Shown here: positions 11,184-22,217 of the stretch, piece by piece | Layout of the letters: each line of letters starts with the position of its first letter | How positions within the stretch are numbered: the stretch's first letter is position 1 | Translations under genes and position numbers: made by a program | Notes under the pieces: generated by a model | The model's input: the letters and a program-made list of their open reading frames with translations, nothing else | What the model was told of the DNA's origin: nothing | The model's database searches: none | Assembly: GCA_037952775.1 (NCBI GenBank) | Contig: JBANAY010000003.1 | Coordinates: 6,634,001 to 6,698,000, forward strand | Reading direction: 5' to 3' | DNA from: Clonostachys chloroleuca | Taxonomy: Eukaryota > Ascomycota > Sordariomycetes > Hypocreales > Bionectriaceae | Length of the DNA: 64,000 bases

Positions 11184-11772
11184 ATGGCCATCCTCAACAC
11201 CATCCAGACCCTCATCTGCTCCGCTCCCGTCCACCTCGTCTGCTTCTTCGCCCTCCTCGGCACAGAACTCCATCAGTCCCTCATCACAGCCAAGAAGTAC
11301 TTCCACGCCCTACGAAGAGACAAATCGCTCACTTCCCACGGACAAGTCTCTCCCGTCCTCCTCCGCGCCCAGTCCATCCTCCTCATCCTCGTCGCCGTCA
11401 CCGTGCCCTCCCGCGGCCTCCTCTCGCTCATCGAGCATAAATCCAGCTGGATCCCGCTGCTTGTCGGTTCATACGCCACGGCCCTCAATGTCTTTCTGTT
11501 TCATCCTCGGGCGTCCAGGGCCTTAAATGATCTCCAGCTGCAAAGTAAGTCGTTCCATCTTCGCGTAGGTCGTTTCATAAGTAAATCTAACGAGATCAGG
11601 TATCGCAAGCACTTCAGGAAAAGCCAGCGAGACAGAGCCGCTCAACGCAAACGTCGCTACTTTGGAGAAGAGCTTCCGTAGAAATCGCGCTGCGACTGTG
11701 CACCTGAACATGGTCACCATCCTAGCTACGAGTTGGTATGGCTGCGGATTGGTGAAATCATTTACCGCATGA
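11184..11772 (+). CDS. DUF4149/TMEM205-like small membrane protein
   Basis: Exons 11184-11544 and 11600-11772 (intron GTAAGT...TCTAAC...ATCAG) give 177 residues. Hydrophobic helices are visible at about residues 10-30 (SAPVHLVCFFALLGTELHQS), 58-80 (AQSILLILVAVTVPSRGLL), 85-105 and near the C-terminus (HLNMVTILATSWYGCGLV). The pattern His-helix, a long second helix, and a last helix preceded by LEKSFRRNRAATVHLNMV matches the fungal DUF4149 (TMEM205-like) family, whose function is unsettled. Splicing removes an otherwise out-of-frame basic tail. It ends 130 bases from the stop of the convergent CSC1-like gene. Confidence 0.72.
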
Positions 11773-11903
11773 GCGACACTCATCATGGATTGATCATTGG
11801 TTACACAACAAAGGCGTGAGGGATCTAAATTTCATTATTCTCGCTAGAATAGATTGGTAATTATGAAGACATGAAATAGAACCCCATTCATCATTCATCA
11901 ATA

Positions 11904-14900
11904 TTACAACAACAGCCGTGGCAGTGCAAACGGCGCCTCCTCCACATTAACAGTCACCTTCCCTGACGCATGCAGCGTCGCTCCCCGATCGCTAATGGGT
12001 GTCGACTTGCGTGTGTGCGCAACCTCCTGCCTGCTCACCCTCGCCTCGTCTCTCGGGATCCAGAGCACAGGCTTAGGAGTCCACATCTCCGGCGGCAGGT
12101 ACGTGTACCGCCTATCTGCGCTCATGTCGTCCAGCGAGGCCGGCAGGTCCATGAGGTCCTTGCGGATGGCGATGAAGTCGTCGTGGATGTGTGGGCTGAA
12201 CCATCGGACGACTGCGCTGGGACGCGCCTCTTCCTTGGTCGGAGGCTTGACGCCGAGCCACTCCAGCTGTTCCTTGGCAGCCTTCTTCGTCCAATCCTTG
12301 AACAGGCCTTTGAAGGCGTCCCGGAAGTCGCTCGACCCTTCCGTCCCCAAGCTCAAGCCCCTTTGCGTCACGGGCTCTGATCTGGACTGCTGCTGTCCAT
12401 GGTAGTTTTCGCTCTCGTCATCATCGTCGTCGCTTCCATTGCCGAGGTCATCCTCCCAGTCGCCAAACTGTTCTTCCGCATCGAAATAGGTGCTAGCCGC
12501 GCCATGAAGCTCGTGATTCTCTTCCGCATGCTCCTGCCTGTGCTTTGCGGCCTCGGCCGCCGCCTTCTCCTCCTGTTGTATTTCCTCCTCCAGCAAAAGC
12601 GTCTGCGGTAGGTTCTGGATCAGTGGGTAGATGGCGTTTGCCAGTGAGTAATGCACCAGAGCCGTGAAGATGAGGAGAAGGACAACGAGCACTCCTGGAC
12701 CGTTGGCTGAGTTCAGGAATAGCAGCCCAATGAGGCATATTTCGGCAAGATAGAGGCCCACTATCAGATGGATGAGAGCTCGAGGGTAGAATAAACCATG
12801 GCTGTCATTGCTCGAGTCATAGACGTATAAAATGTTATAGCGCCAGATGATGTAGGTGACAGACATGCCGCAGGCTGCGAAAATGAGGACCAACGGCGCA
12901 ATGCAGGCGTAGCAGAGGGCTGCAAGAACCGTCAGTCAGCATGGAGAAGATGTATGCTATCTTGAGAATGATTGAAACCACTTACCAATGACGCCTAGGT
13001 TGGTGAAGATGGGGAAGTCTCGTCCCCATAGAGCAGGCTTCATCGTATAGAAGATCCGGTGATGCATACGCGGTAGCCGGGCAATCTTGCGAAGAAATAC
13101 ATGTCGGAAGAGGTCAAAAGGGTGAAGAAGGGACGTTCCCGCATTCATTAGACATTGGATAAGGATGTAAGAAAGGTAGAAATTAGATGCTTTGGGGAGG
13201 TTCGCCGCGAGCACGTCTTTGATTGTGAGAGGCGCAAGAAGGATTTCGAACAAGGCGCCCGACGCCGCCGATGTGATTGTAGTGACGAGGAAGACCTGGA
13301 CTACTTGGAAGGCGAAATATGCCGTCTGCGTGAAAAGCTCAGCCCGGGTATAAGACGGAACGCCAGCAGCAACAGCACAGTCTAGATTCAACAGGTTAGA
13401 GATTCCAACGTTACAAGAAGAGAAGCTAGACTCACATCGAAGCAATACGGGGACTATGGCCATGAAAAGTGTCAAGGCCATAGCAGGGACAAAGCCAGTA
13501 AGGAACCCCGTGATCGCGCCCGGCAAGTTGCCCAACCAGCTTAGAAAGGGGAATAACTTGATTAAGGAATCCACATTGGAGATAGCGCCTACAATGACGG
13601 AGGGGATCGACCAGAAAATGATAGCAGCGATGACGAGGCCGAGGATCAAGAACCTACGCACGATGCGCTCGAGCCAATTCATCCTCAGCGAGCTCCAGAC
13701 GATGTCGTCGGGTCGAATTCCCAGAATACGAGGAGCCATGTGCAGCGGCTGGTGGTGCGCGACGACTTGGTGCGCTGCCTGGGCGGCCTCTTGGGTATCA
13801 AACTCGACGAAGACGGCCGGCCATGTAGTGGTCGACTTGTCGTCGCCGCCGCGCCGCAGCTGTTTCCGCAGCTTCGCTATCCGCTGGCTGAGCTCGATCA
13901 GCCTCACACGAGTCCACCGGATCGTGTCGACTCGTCGCAAGTAGTTTCCAATAGGACGATGGTGTGGACGCATGTCCGCCCCCATGTACTGAGCAGCGAC
14001 AGATCCACGAACATCAGGCAGCTTCGGGTTGAGCCCGTATGGATGTACGTACATGGAGTCGTCCTCCTGTGAATCAATGGATTTAGCTTCCTCTTCTGGC
14101 CCTTTCTCATCATCCACGCTCTCCGGGCCCAACGGCTGTAATATTGGTTCACCTTCCAACTGAATCTCAGGCAGTGGAAGGGGTGTACTCGATTGGGGTC
14201 GACTCTCTGACACGACGGTCGAGCTGGGTCGCCTCGGGGACTGGTTCGGATCGCTTGTCTCGGCTTCTTCTACCAACGCAGGTGACTTCTCAAAGGTCTC
14301 AAGCTCGGGCGAACGCTTGCCCTTGCGGATCTGTTTATTTCGGATCTGGTTGGCTTTGCAGATCAGAGCTATCTCGGCGCGCTCGAGCCGGGTTGCCGTC
14401 TGGTCGCGTTCCTTGACCAGGTTGACAAGGCCTTTGGAGGTTCGGGGGATCCATACTCGGCGAACACTATCCCCATAGAGTTTTCGTATGCGAGCTTCGT
14501 CGAGGTATCGCTGGGGCACGCTGGTGAAGAGTACGGTTCGGGAGGACAGTCGCTTCGAGTAGTAGGGTGACGAGAGGAAGGCCTGTCGAAGGTTGATGTA
14601 GTAGATGCACTCACGGGAGACGGTGAAGAGAACGAAGCCTGCCACAAGTTATTAGCCACGAGAAGACGGGGGCAAGGTACAGCGAGTCTCACCGAATAGG
14701 AGCCATGCCACAACGGCATGAGCATACAGCTTATTGGAGTTGACGACATTTCCAATCGTCAAAAGCTCAAGCTCAGGCAGACCTCGGCCTCCGGTCGCAT
14801 GTATAGGGAGCAGGATAGGCCAGGCAATGCAACAGCCGACAAGGCAGATGTTGCGCAAGACCTTGATGAATCGAAGAAAGAAGAAGCCGTCAAGGCAGCC

Positions 14901-15445
14901 CTGGTTCAGCAACGTCGAGTCCGGTGTCTTGAAGAGGGGCTTTATCCAGTCAAACCAACCATTGGGGAGTGCGGATATAGTTGCTCTAGAACGAACGGCG
15001 TTAGCAAACAACGTCGGTTCCAAGGTATTGAGGTCGGGACGGACTCGGGATAACGTAGAACTCGAAAGGTTCGAGGGGCATAGACTCGGGGCACTCGGCG
15101 TCGCAGGGAGATGAAGACGATGAGGCAGACGGCCAGGTAGATGACGACGGGTATGAAGGTTGAGCCGAGCTTCGAGAGGGACGAGCCTTGACTACCGTTG
15201 AGGGAGCTGAGGGTGCCTTGGTCGCCAGAACCGTTTCGGTTGGCGCCGACGCGAGGGTCGTCGTCCTGGTCCTGTACAACAGCGAATCAGTCAAGGGGGC
15301 CATCTCAGATAGACAGGGAGGTATTCGGGCGACGTACGAGCCATGGAAGATTGATGGCTCTCTTCCACGACGCTGCTGCCAGGTCGCTGGACGCAGCAGT
15401 ATCAAGCGTGGCTCCGACTACGGCGGCAGCGTCCAGTACCGCCAT
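11904..15445 (-). CDS. CSC1/OSCA-like (DUF221) calcium-permeable cation channel, paralogue 1
   Basis: Six exons, 15445-15338, 15271-15045, 14985-14693, 14638-13436, 13381-12986 and 12919-11904, close in frame to 1080 residues. Order of parts: short N-terminus, first transmembrane segment (TFIPVVIYLAVCLIVFISL), helices 2-3 with WPILLPIHATGGRG, the PHM7-type cytosolic domain containing SSRTVLFTSVP and PAVFVEFDTQEAAQAAHQ, the RSN1-type seven-helix channel region beginning at about residue 470 (IFWSIPSVIVGAISNV; RAELFTQTAYFAFQVVQVFL), and a C-terminal PHM7-ext block ending PVLWIPRDEARVSRQEVAHT. Characterised relatives are osmo- or mechanosensitive channels in the plasma membrane. The intron at 13435-13382 is 54 nt, in frame and stop-free, so its retention would add 18 residues. 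The donor GTCCGT of intron 2 is unusual but fits the GTNNGT pattern. A long acidic Ser-rich insert lies in the cytosolic domain. Confidence 0.93.
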
Positions 15446-17408
15446 AACGGGACGGTTTAGGGTTCAGGGTAGTTAGTAATAAAACTGGAACGTGGGAACC
15501 TTCTGTGTCGCTCCTGCGTTTGGGGCCAGTGTCAAACTCAGCCATGCCCAACCAAATGCAGTTGAATTGTACTCTGTTCATTCCTGCTCATTCACTACAT
15601 TGGCACAAGGTTTCTTCCTGGAGGAGGGGCGTTTGACAGATATGTAGGGACCTGCTAGTTTCTCGCCTTTTCTCCTCTTCTCTCCTCAATCGGTGCTAGA
15701 CGGGTGCACGTAAGATCACACAAGCTTTTCGCCCGCAACGACGCTGTCTCAGCCAGCCTCAGCTGCCAATGTCTGACGAATTGGGCCAATCATCCCTCAA
15801 AGAGGCATTGATGGGTCAACGGCCAGAGCGCTTATGCCTGAAGTGGAAGCGCGCCCATGCAGCTATTCAGACGATGACACTTCCCCGGCCCCGCCTGAGT
15901 TAGACGCAGGCCTTAGCGCTAAATACGGTGGATGCTCGCTTGTCAAGGGGAAATGAGCCTCTCAGCTCTGATGGGATTTGCTTTTTGCCATGGCGCCGAG
16001 TCCGAGTCCTCTGAGGCGTCACCGTCGATCGACGTGTGTGATTTGCCGTGGTGTTGCGTCTATGCTGCGGCATCGGCGATCGCAGCCCCACGCTCCAGGG
16101 CTCTGGTCGGCATCTGCATGTTTTACTGAAGCTGGAGAAAGCAGGTTTTATTCTACGGACCTATCTCGGGTGGCTGTGATGTGTCATTGGTCTGCCCAAG
16201 GCTCGCTCGATTCTCGGTGCTGCATTTTTGCTGCGCTCCACCTATTTGGAGACAATCTGACTAATTTGTTCACCTCTCCCTGTATAATTAGGATCTGCAC
16301 CAATCGTCGTCCACGGCATCTGCGTGATAGCGTCGTATCTCTTACTAGTGGCTTGTGATGTGGTGATGAGTGATGGAGCCAACAAACCACCTCGGTCCAC
16401 GTCGTTGCACCCGTCTGACCCTTGACCCATCTCTCATGCACGCCTCGACATGCATTGGGAAACGCTCAATGCAATTGCCCAGCCCATCACCCGATATGGG
16501 TAGATTCCAGGCTGCAGACAATCCCCATGGCGATCATATGTGCTTGCCGTGCCCCCCAAATAGCAGGAAAAACATGTCCCGTGGAGGAGGTATAGGGTAG
16601 CACCCGCAGCACCTTCCGGCTCCAGCAGCCGATAAATTACACTCAGCATTGGCAGACGAGGCTGATCTCGCCACTGCTGCATTCCAACGTACGAGATTCT
16701 GTTTCTAGTCGTGGGCGTGACTTGAAAATACCTTGAATACCTGCTTGATTCAATGATCCCTCCCAAACTCATGCTGCTTCCCGGTCGGCCTGGGCTTGAA
16801 GATGCCGGCTAGGAGCGGCGTCTGGGCGTGCACCGATGTCGCTGTTTTGCGCAGGTCCGACGTTCTCAACACCACTGCCGTTGTAAAGATGCGCCAGAGC
16901 GAAGCTGTTAGTGGTGGTTTACAGCGCCCATCGCCAGATGATAAGCCCAGATAACGCACCTCAATTCAACATACATCAATAACAAGCAACAGGAACAATC
17001 TCTCTTCATTGATTTATCAACCATCTGTCATCATTAATCAGTCAACACCTGCAGAAAAAACACACATCCGTTCATCCTTGATCCACATTCTGCTACAATC
17101 CATCAATCCACACAACGGCTCATCCGGCTCACGGCCACATGCCCATGTCGCTTTTTCAGCTTTTTAAGGTTCGGCAACTCCTGGTAACCCCTCATCCAGA
17201 ATGACATAGCATGGCATCATGGATGGAGGGGAGCCAATGGATATGGAGGCGGCAGAGGTATTTAATAAAGCCTGTCGTATGCCTCGAGACAAAGGAAGTT
17301 AATTGACATCTACCTACACCAACAATACCTATATCGCCATTCAACCTGCATCCCGATCAATTGACCAAACAAGAACTCCCAGCCCATCAATCAATCAATC
17401 CCCCACCT
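15446..17408. promoter_or_regulatory. Long divergent intergenic region
   Basis: Nearly 2 kb between the CSC1-like gene (minus) and the catalase-like gene (plus). It should hold both promoters. A TATA-like tatttaataa occurs at about 17259-17268, roughly 140 bases before the catalase-like start. Long frames on either strand lack domain content. Confidence 0.45.
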
Positions 17409-18738
17409 ATGGCCAACCACATCAGCGTCGTCATACCTCAGGACAGCCGCACCTACATCCACTGGGATGCCGACGGCGTGGAGACCGTCCCGCCGTCCGA
17501 GGCAGAGGACATCCCCGCCGTCGTGGAGGAGCTCAAGAACATCCAGCGCGCCTACTTCGACAAGACGGGACGATGCTACTCGGGGCTGCATGCGACGACG
17601 ACGCACGAGGTCGTCAAGGGCACCTTCGTCGTCCCCAGCCATCTGCCCGCTCACCTGCGCCAGTCAGACCTCTTTGCCAACGAGGGCGTCTACCCGGTCG
17701 CTTGCCGGTACTTCACGTCGGAGCAGTCGGCACCGGGCCGGGACCGCGATGATGATGATTATGTCGTAAGTTGCACTATACCTACCCTTGAACAATACAA
17801 TACAACTACTACGATCCTATGCCCGTTGTACATCACACGATACTGACTGCTCGTACCATCTCTCGCAGGGCCGGCCCATCGGTGGCTTCGACCTAAAGAT
17901 CTTTGGCGTGCGCGGCGTCAAGTTCCCAGACGGGCCAAGGCTGCCCATCCAGGATCTGTCCCTCAGCAGCAACTCCGCCGCGATCAATCTCGCAGACGCC
18001 AAGACGGCCCGGGCGATCCTCGATGACCTTCGCAGCCAGCACGCGGACGACCTATCGGAGGTCTACCGAGCCCTCGAGACGCTGCAGCTCGACGACGCCG
18101 CCGTCCCCTCGTCGCCCGTCAGCAGCAAGACCTTCAACCGCGTCCGCCCCTACACGTCGCAGACGGCGAGCCGCTTCGGCAAGTACATTGCGCGGTACCG
18201 CCTGGTGCCCACCGATTTGACCAAGCGTAAGCTGGAAGACGAGGCGCTCAAGCCCCAAGATGACCAGGCTGATGCCAATTCTGGTGACGCCGGCGATGTA
18301 GACGCTCTGATTGACGAGCGACTGCGCAAGTTCCACTCGCGCAACGACGTCGAGTACGAGCTGCAGGTCCAGCTGTGCGAGGACCTGGAGCAGCAGCCCG
18401 TCGAGGACATTGGCGGCGCCGGCTGGGACGAGGAGAAATTCCCCTTCCAGACGGTCGCCAAGCTGGTGATCCCGCGCCAGGAGGGCACCCACGACCCCAA
18501 GAGGCTGCAGTTCTGGGACGACCGCGTGCGCATCAACCCGTGGAACGGGCTGGTGCTCCTGCAGCCGCTTGGAGGTGCGAGCCGCCTGCAGCGAGTTGGT
18601 AAGTGCGCAAGACTTCGACCTTTTTTGAGAACTGGATGCTAACCTCTGCATCAAGTATACCCCGCGAGCGACCTGATGAAGAGCGCGCTGACCGGCCAGA
18701 AGTCCATGAACGTTCTCAGCGTCACCGAAATCCCGTGA
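17409..18738 (+). CDS. Catalase-like haem protein (y4iL/SrpA-like family)
   Basis: Exons 17409-17765, 17869-18598 and 18656-18738 (introns GTAAGT...CGCAG and GTAAGT...GCTAAC...CAAG) give 389 residues. The N-terminal half carries the family's distal-side block: GLHATTTHEVVKGTF at about residues 58-72, then LPAHLRQSDLFANEGVYPVACRY, and after the first intron GRPIGGFDLKIFGVRG, comparable to the RDxRGFAxKF region of catalases. The C-terminus has the INPWNGL motif and the usual short end. The protein is shorter than monofunctional catalases (about 480-730 residues) and belongs to the catalase-related group whose members include peroxidases and peroxygenase-like enzymes; the reaction here is not predictable. 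No signal peptide or PTS1 is evident. GC content at third positions is high, as in the neighbouring OPT gene. Confidence 0.82.
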
Positions 18739-21700
18739 TCCTACCGTGCATTGTGAGCTGTTTTGCGTGGCAGCGAGTTTTCCCCTTACCCTTGAATGAA
18801 GCTACTAACGGATCGAATCGCGCGCATGTACCTTTTATCCAAACCAAATTGTGAAGTGCTTGCTATCACTTACCTCGGGTTCTTTCTGGGTGTTCATATA
18901 TTTTTGTACTTATCACAGTGACATACATGACCGAAAAAGAAGTTATGATACCTGCCTGCGTCTTTCTCCTCCTTGACTTGAAGCAACGGTGATGGCGCAA
19001 AACCAGAGACTGCAGCACGGCCCGCGTGGGTAGCGTTCGGCGGCTGGAGCGCTTCTCGATCTGCCCGTCCATCGATTGATTTAGTCCGTTTCGGAGCGTC
19101 GTGTACGTAAAAGTACGTAAAAACCCATATTGGCATCTTACTATGGATCGCTCGCATGGACGGTGACAGCCTGTGCCGCATGTACATGGACGTAAGTGGT
19201 TGAGCATCCCCATGGGGAAAGTCTGCCAGAGGCCATCGCCAGCAGCGAGTCGGATGCACAGGCGGCGGTGCGATGCGATGCGATGCTACACCAGCCGCCA
19301 GAATGGAGGGAGGAGATGAACAGAGTGAAGGGAGGGGAGCATCGGAAGGGATGCATATGGAGTCAGTCAGTCCCTAGCGATGCATCTGCTGTCGCGGCCC
19401 ATGTCTGACTGAGGTCGACACCAGCCCTGCCCAAACAGATTTCTGCCGATATTGATTACCTGCAGCTCCGATAAGGGCGCCGAATGGCAACAAATTGAGC
19501 GAAACAGGTGATGATCGAAAGTCCATCTCAGCACGGCCGCTGGGTCCCTGGCGGCTGACGGACCCTTCCATTTCGCTGCCGTTGGTGCTGCTTGTCCGTG
19601 CTCTGGGCTCCTCTGCTCGGGAATTTTCCAATTTGGGCAGTCTGTTTCCCGCTCATGGGCCCATGTACGTGTGTGTGCGACCATCGCCGACCAACAAGGG
19701 CTCTCAGGTCATGCTTGTCTGCGAACCTCGAGGGGGCAGATCCACCTTCGCAACGATATCTACCGGTACCTAGTATGTATTACTGCATCTACGTGTTGTG
19801 GTATTATTGTGATATAATTGATGATGAGGCTGGAAACGGCTATCCGTCACGTGTATAATGAATAATGGCATTCTAAGCAGACAAACGTTCATTCTCGTCG
19901 TCTCTTCCCGGAGTAAAACCCCAGCATGGAGTGTCGTGTGAGCCGCGTGCCAAGTCTCCGCCCTCGATCAGGGGACAGCCCCCTTCCCAACTGATAACCA
20001 AAAAAGAGCCCCTAGCATCTGCAAGAAGAGCAGACACACGCTTGGCAGCACGATTTTTTGCACGATTAGCTGCGTCGTGATTGGGTCCCTTACGGGAGGC
20101 GAGCGGCAGGGGGTGTTGCAACGAGGAGATGCAAAGGGTCCAGCTTGGGTCCTGTGGCTAGATTCCCAACTGTGGAGGAGCCTCTGTCTGTCCTGTGGAA
20201 AAAGTTCTCCTTTTGAAAACTCCCCAACTGCCAAAGTTGTGACAGGGATTGCCGAGCCAAGACCCTCCTTCAAAGGTTCCCCCACTAGATATGCCCGGCC
20301 TATGACCGATCTGGCCTGGGCAGGCCATTAAAGCGCCGAGGATCAGTCCTTATTCGTTTCGAACTAGGCGAGTGGGAGAACCCGAAATAGTAGAGAGAAA
20401 GGAAAGAATCCGGCTGTGGCGTTCCTTGGCTAGTGGTGGGTGTCTGGGGTGGTATCGTGAGACCGGACTACATGGTAGGTCGCACCACTGATAGGAATCC
20501 ATTCATCCATCATCCATCGCGAACTCAATGTCATGTATGTAGTATCTATCTATGCAAGACGCCCGTTGCAGCGGCTCGAGACCATCCAGCCGGGCTCTCC
20601 ATGCCGTATCAGTCGTGCGATCCGCGAGCTGATCTGGTAGAGTTTGTCGCCAGGCGCTTCTCATCCGTCCTCGAAGGGGAAAGGATAGACGACGCGATGC
20701 CATGGAATTCTTCTCGACCTTTTCTTGGCTCGCATGCTCGAGGGAGCCGTACTTCCGGATTGGCGCAGATGGATGGCTTCAGGGAGGGGGATCTTTGGGT
20801 AGGGCATAAGCATCGTAGGAAGACTTTGGTTTCACAGACCAAGGAAGAGGAAATCACGATCATGATGACATCGCAGCTCGTGTGGCGCTACAGGCCGAGT
20901 CACATAGGAAGGGCGGTCGCTTGATATCCACCTAGTGCTGGGTATTCCTTGCATGCTTATTCTACGGACCGCGTCTACTATGTATGTAAGTGCTATCCCC
21001 AAGGCTTGCTAGCCATCGGTCTGGCGCCACTGAGGATTCAAAGCATGGAAAGACGGCATTGGTGCATATGGAGAGATATGGTGGGAGATAGGGTGGGAGA
21101 TATGGTGGGAGATGGAGGAGGGGCGGTTACACATGAGCCTCTGCATGCAAAAGAGGCAGGGCTTTTTGTCCCAGTCCCACCCCGGCCACAGAGGCGGCTG
21201 CTCGACTATGCGATGTTACTCTGTGCCATGTCCGGGCATGGGGCCTGGGCAACGACCAGCAGCGCTGCATGCAAAGTGCGGCAGTTGGTGTCGCGGCCAG
21301 CCAGACGGTCCCGGGCGGTCCCAGTTCAGGGCCATGAAGCGCCTGCTCTCAGCGTGAGGATGACTTTGATCGCAATGATAATGAACGGCCGTAGACAATA
21401 GAGCCTCACAGACCTGCCTCCGACCAGGATCATTGCGCCCGCCAACGGCATGATCCTGCAGCCACGTACATATTCTCAGTCTCGGGCGTGAGCTTCTCGC
21501 AAAATCAGTTGGCATCACGGATCGCCTGTCGCGTGGAGGTGGGCCCTGCCTGGCAGTCAATTTTGAGCAGGTCCCTTTGAACAATCTGCTTTGTCTGGTT
21601 AGTCCAGCAGCATGATGGATGGGTTTGTGTTGCACGAATATGGACGCACTTTTGAACCCCGAGTCCCCCAACTCCTCTGGCCATTCACCAAATGGAAGGG

Positions 21701-22217
21701 CCCTGATACCCATCCCGGTTTAGGAAGTCGTCCGCTCTGTTTGGCAGGCCATTGGGTGGTTCCGTTTCGCGCCACTATCAACACTCGAGCGTCGTTGCGG
21801 GCGATGGCAGAACACCTGCGGCACCCTTGAGATAAGTGGATGCAACAACAAAGGTTCCCCTCGGCTGTGGCCATCCCATCTCTATTGTTCTTGCTTTCCT
21901 GATTGAGTAGACGAAACGTAGCGGTATCTCGCCTCGGGTGTCGCCGATTGGCCACCTTCACACCCTCTCTCCCATCCCAGGAGAATGGATAATGGACATG
22001 GCGTGGCATCGCATGGCACGCAACCCCGGTCGCACGAAACGGGCGAGTTTGCCAGAGTTATCCCTTGGTGCTTTAAGGCTGCGACGCAAGAAATATTTAA
22101 TCTGTTTGATGCCCCGGTGGTCTGGGAGTCGGACGGAGAAGCGAGTGCTTTGTATCTGAGCCCATTCCGACCCGTTTGCTGCTTGCGTCTTCTGCACGCA
22201 CAACCAGCTCGCCAATC
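18739..22217. other. 3.5 kb intergenic region upstream of the OPT transporter
   Basis: The largest gene-free interval here. Reading frames up to 165 codons exist on both strands, but they overlap each other, lack start contexts and show no domain. A short tandem repeat lies at 21073-21120 and a gcgat microrepeat at about 19269-19286. A long regulatory region or a non-coding transcript would explain the spacing; the sequence alone does not show which. Confidence 0.5.
21073..21120 (+). repeat. 12-bp tandem repeat, four units
   Basis: Four consecutive 12-mers of the type gagatatggtgg, the first and third identical, the second with one change and the last with several. It lies about 1.1 kb upstream of the OPT gene start. 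Confidence 0.75.

Noticed and set aside
16434..16772. 112-codon minus frame upstream of the catalase-like gene
   Set aside because: No domain, overlaps other open frames on both strands, and lies in a probable promoter region.
21216..22009. Two overlapping minus frames of 165 and 136 codons before the OPT gene
   Set aside because: Low-complexity, no recognisable motif, and GC-rich sequence gives long chance frames here.
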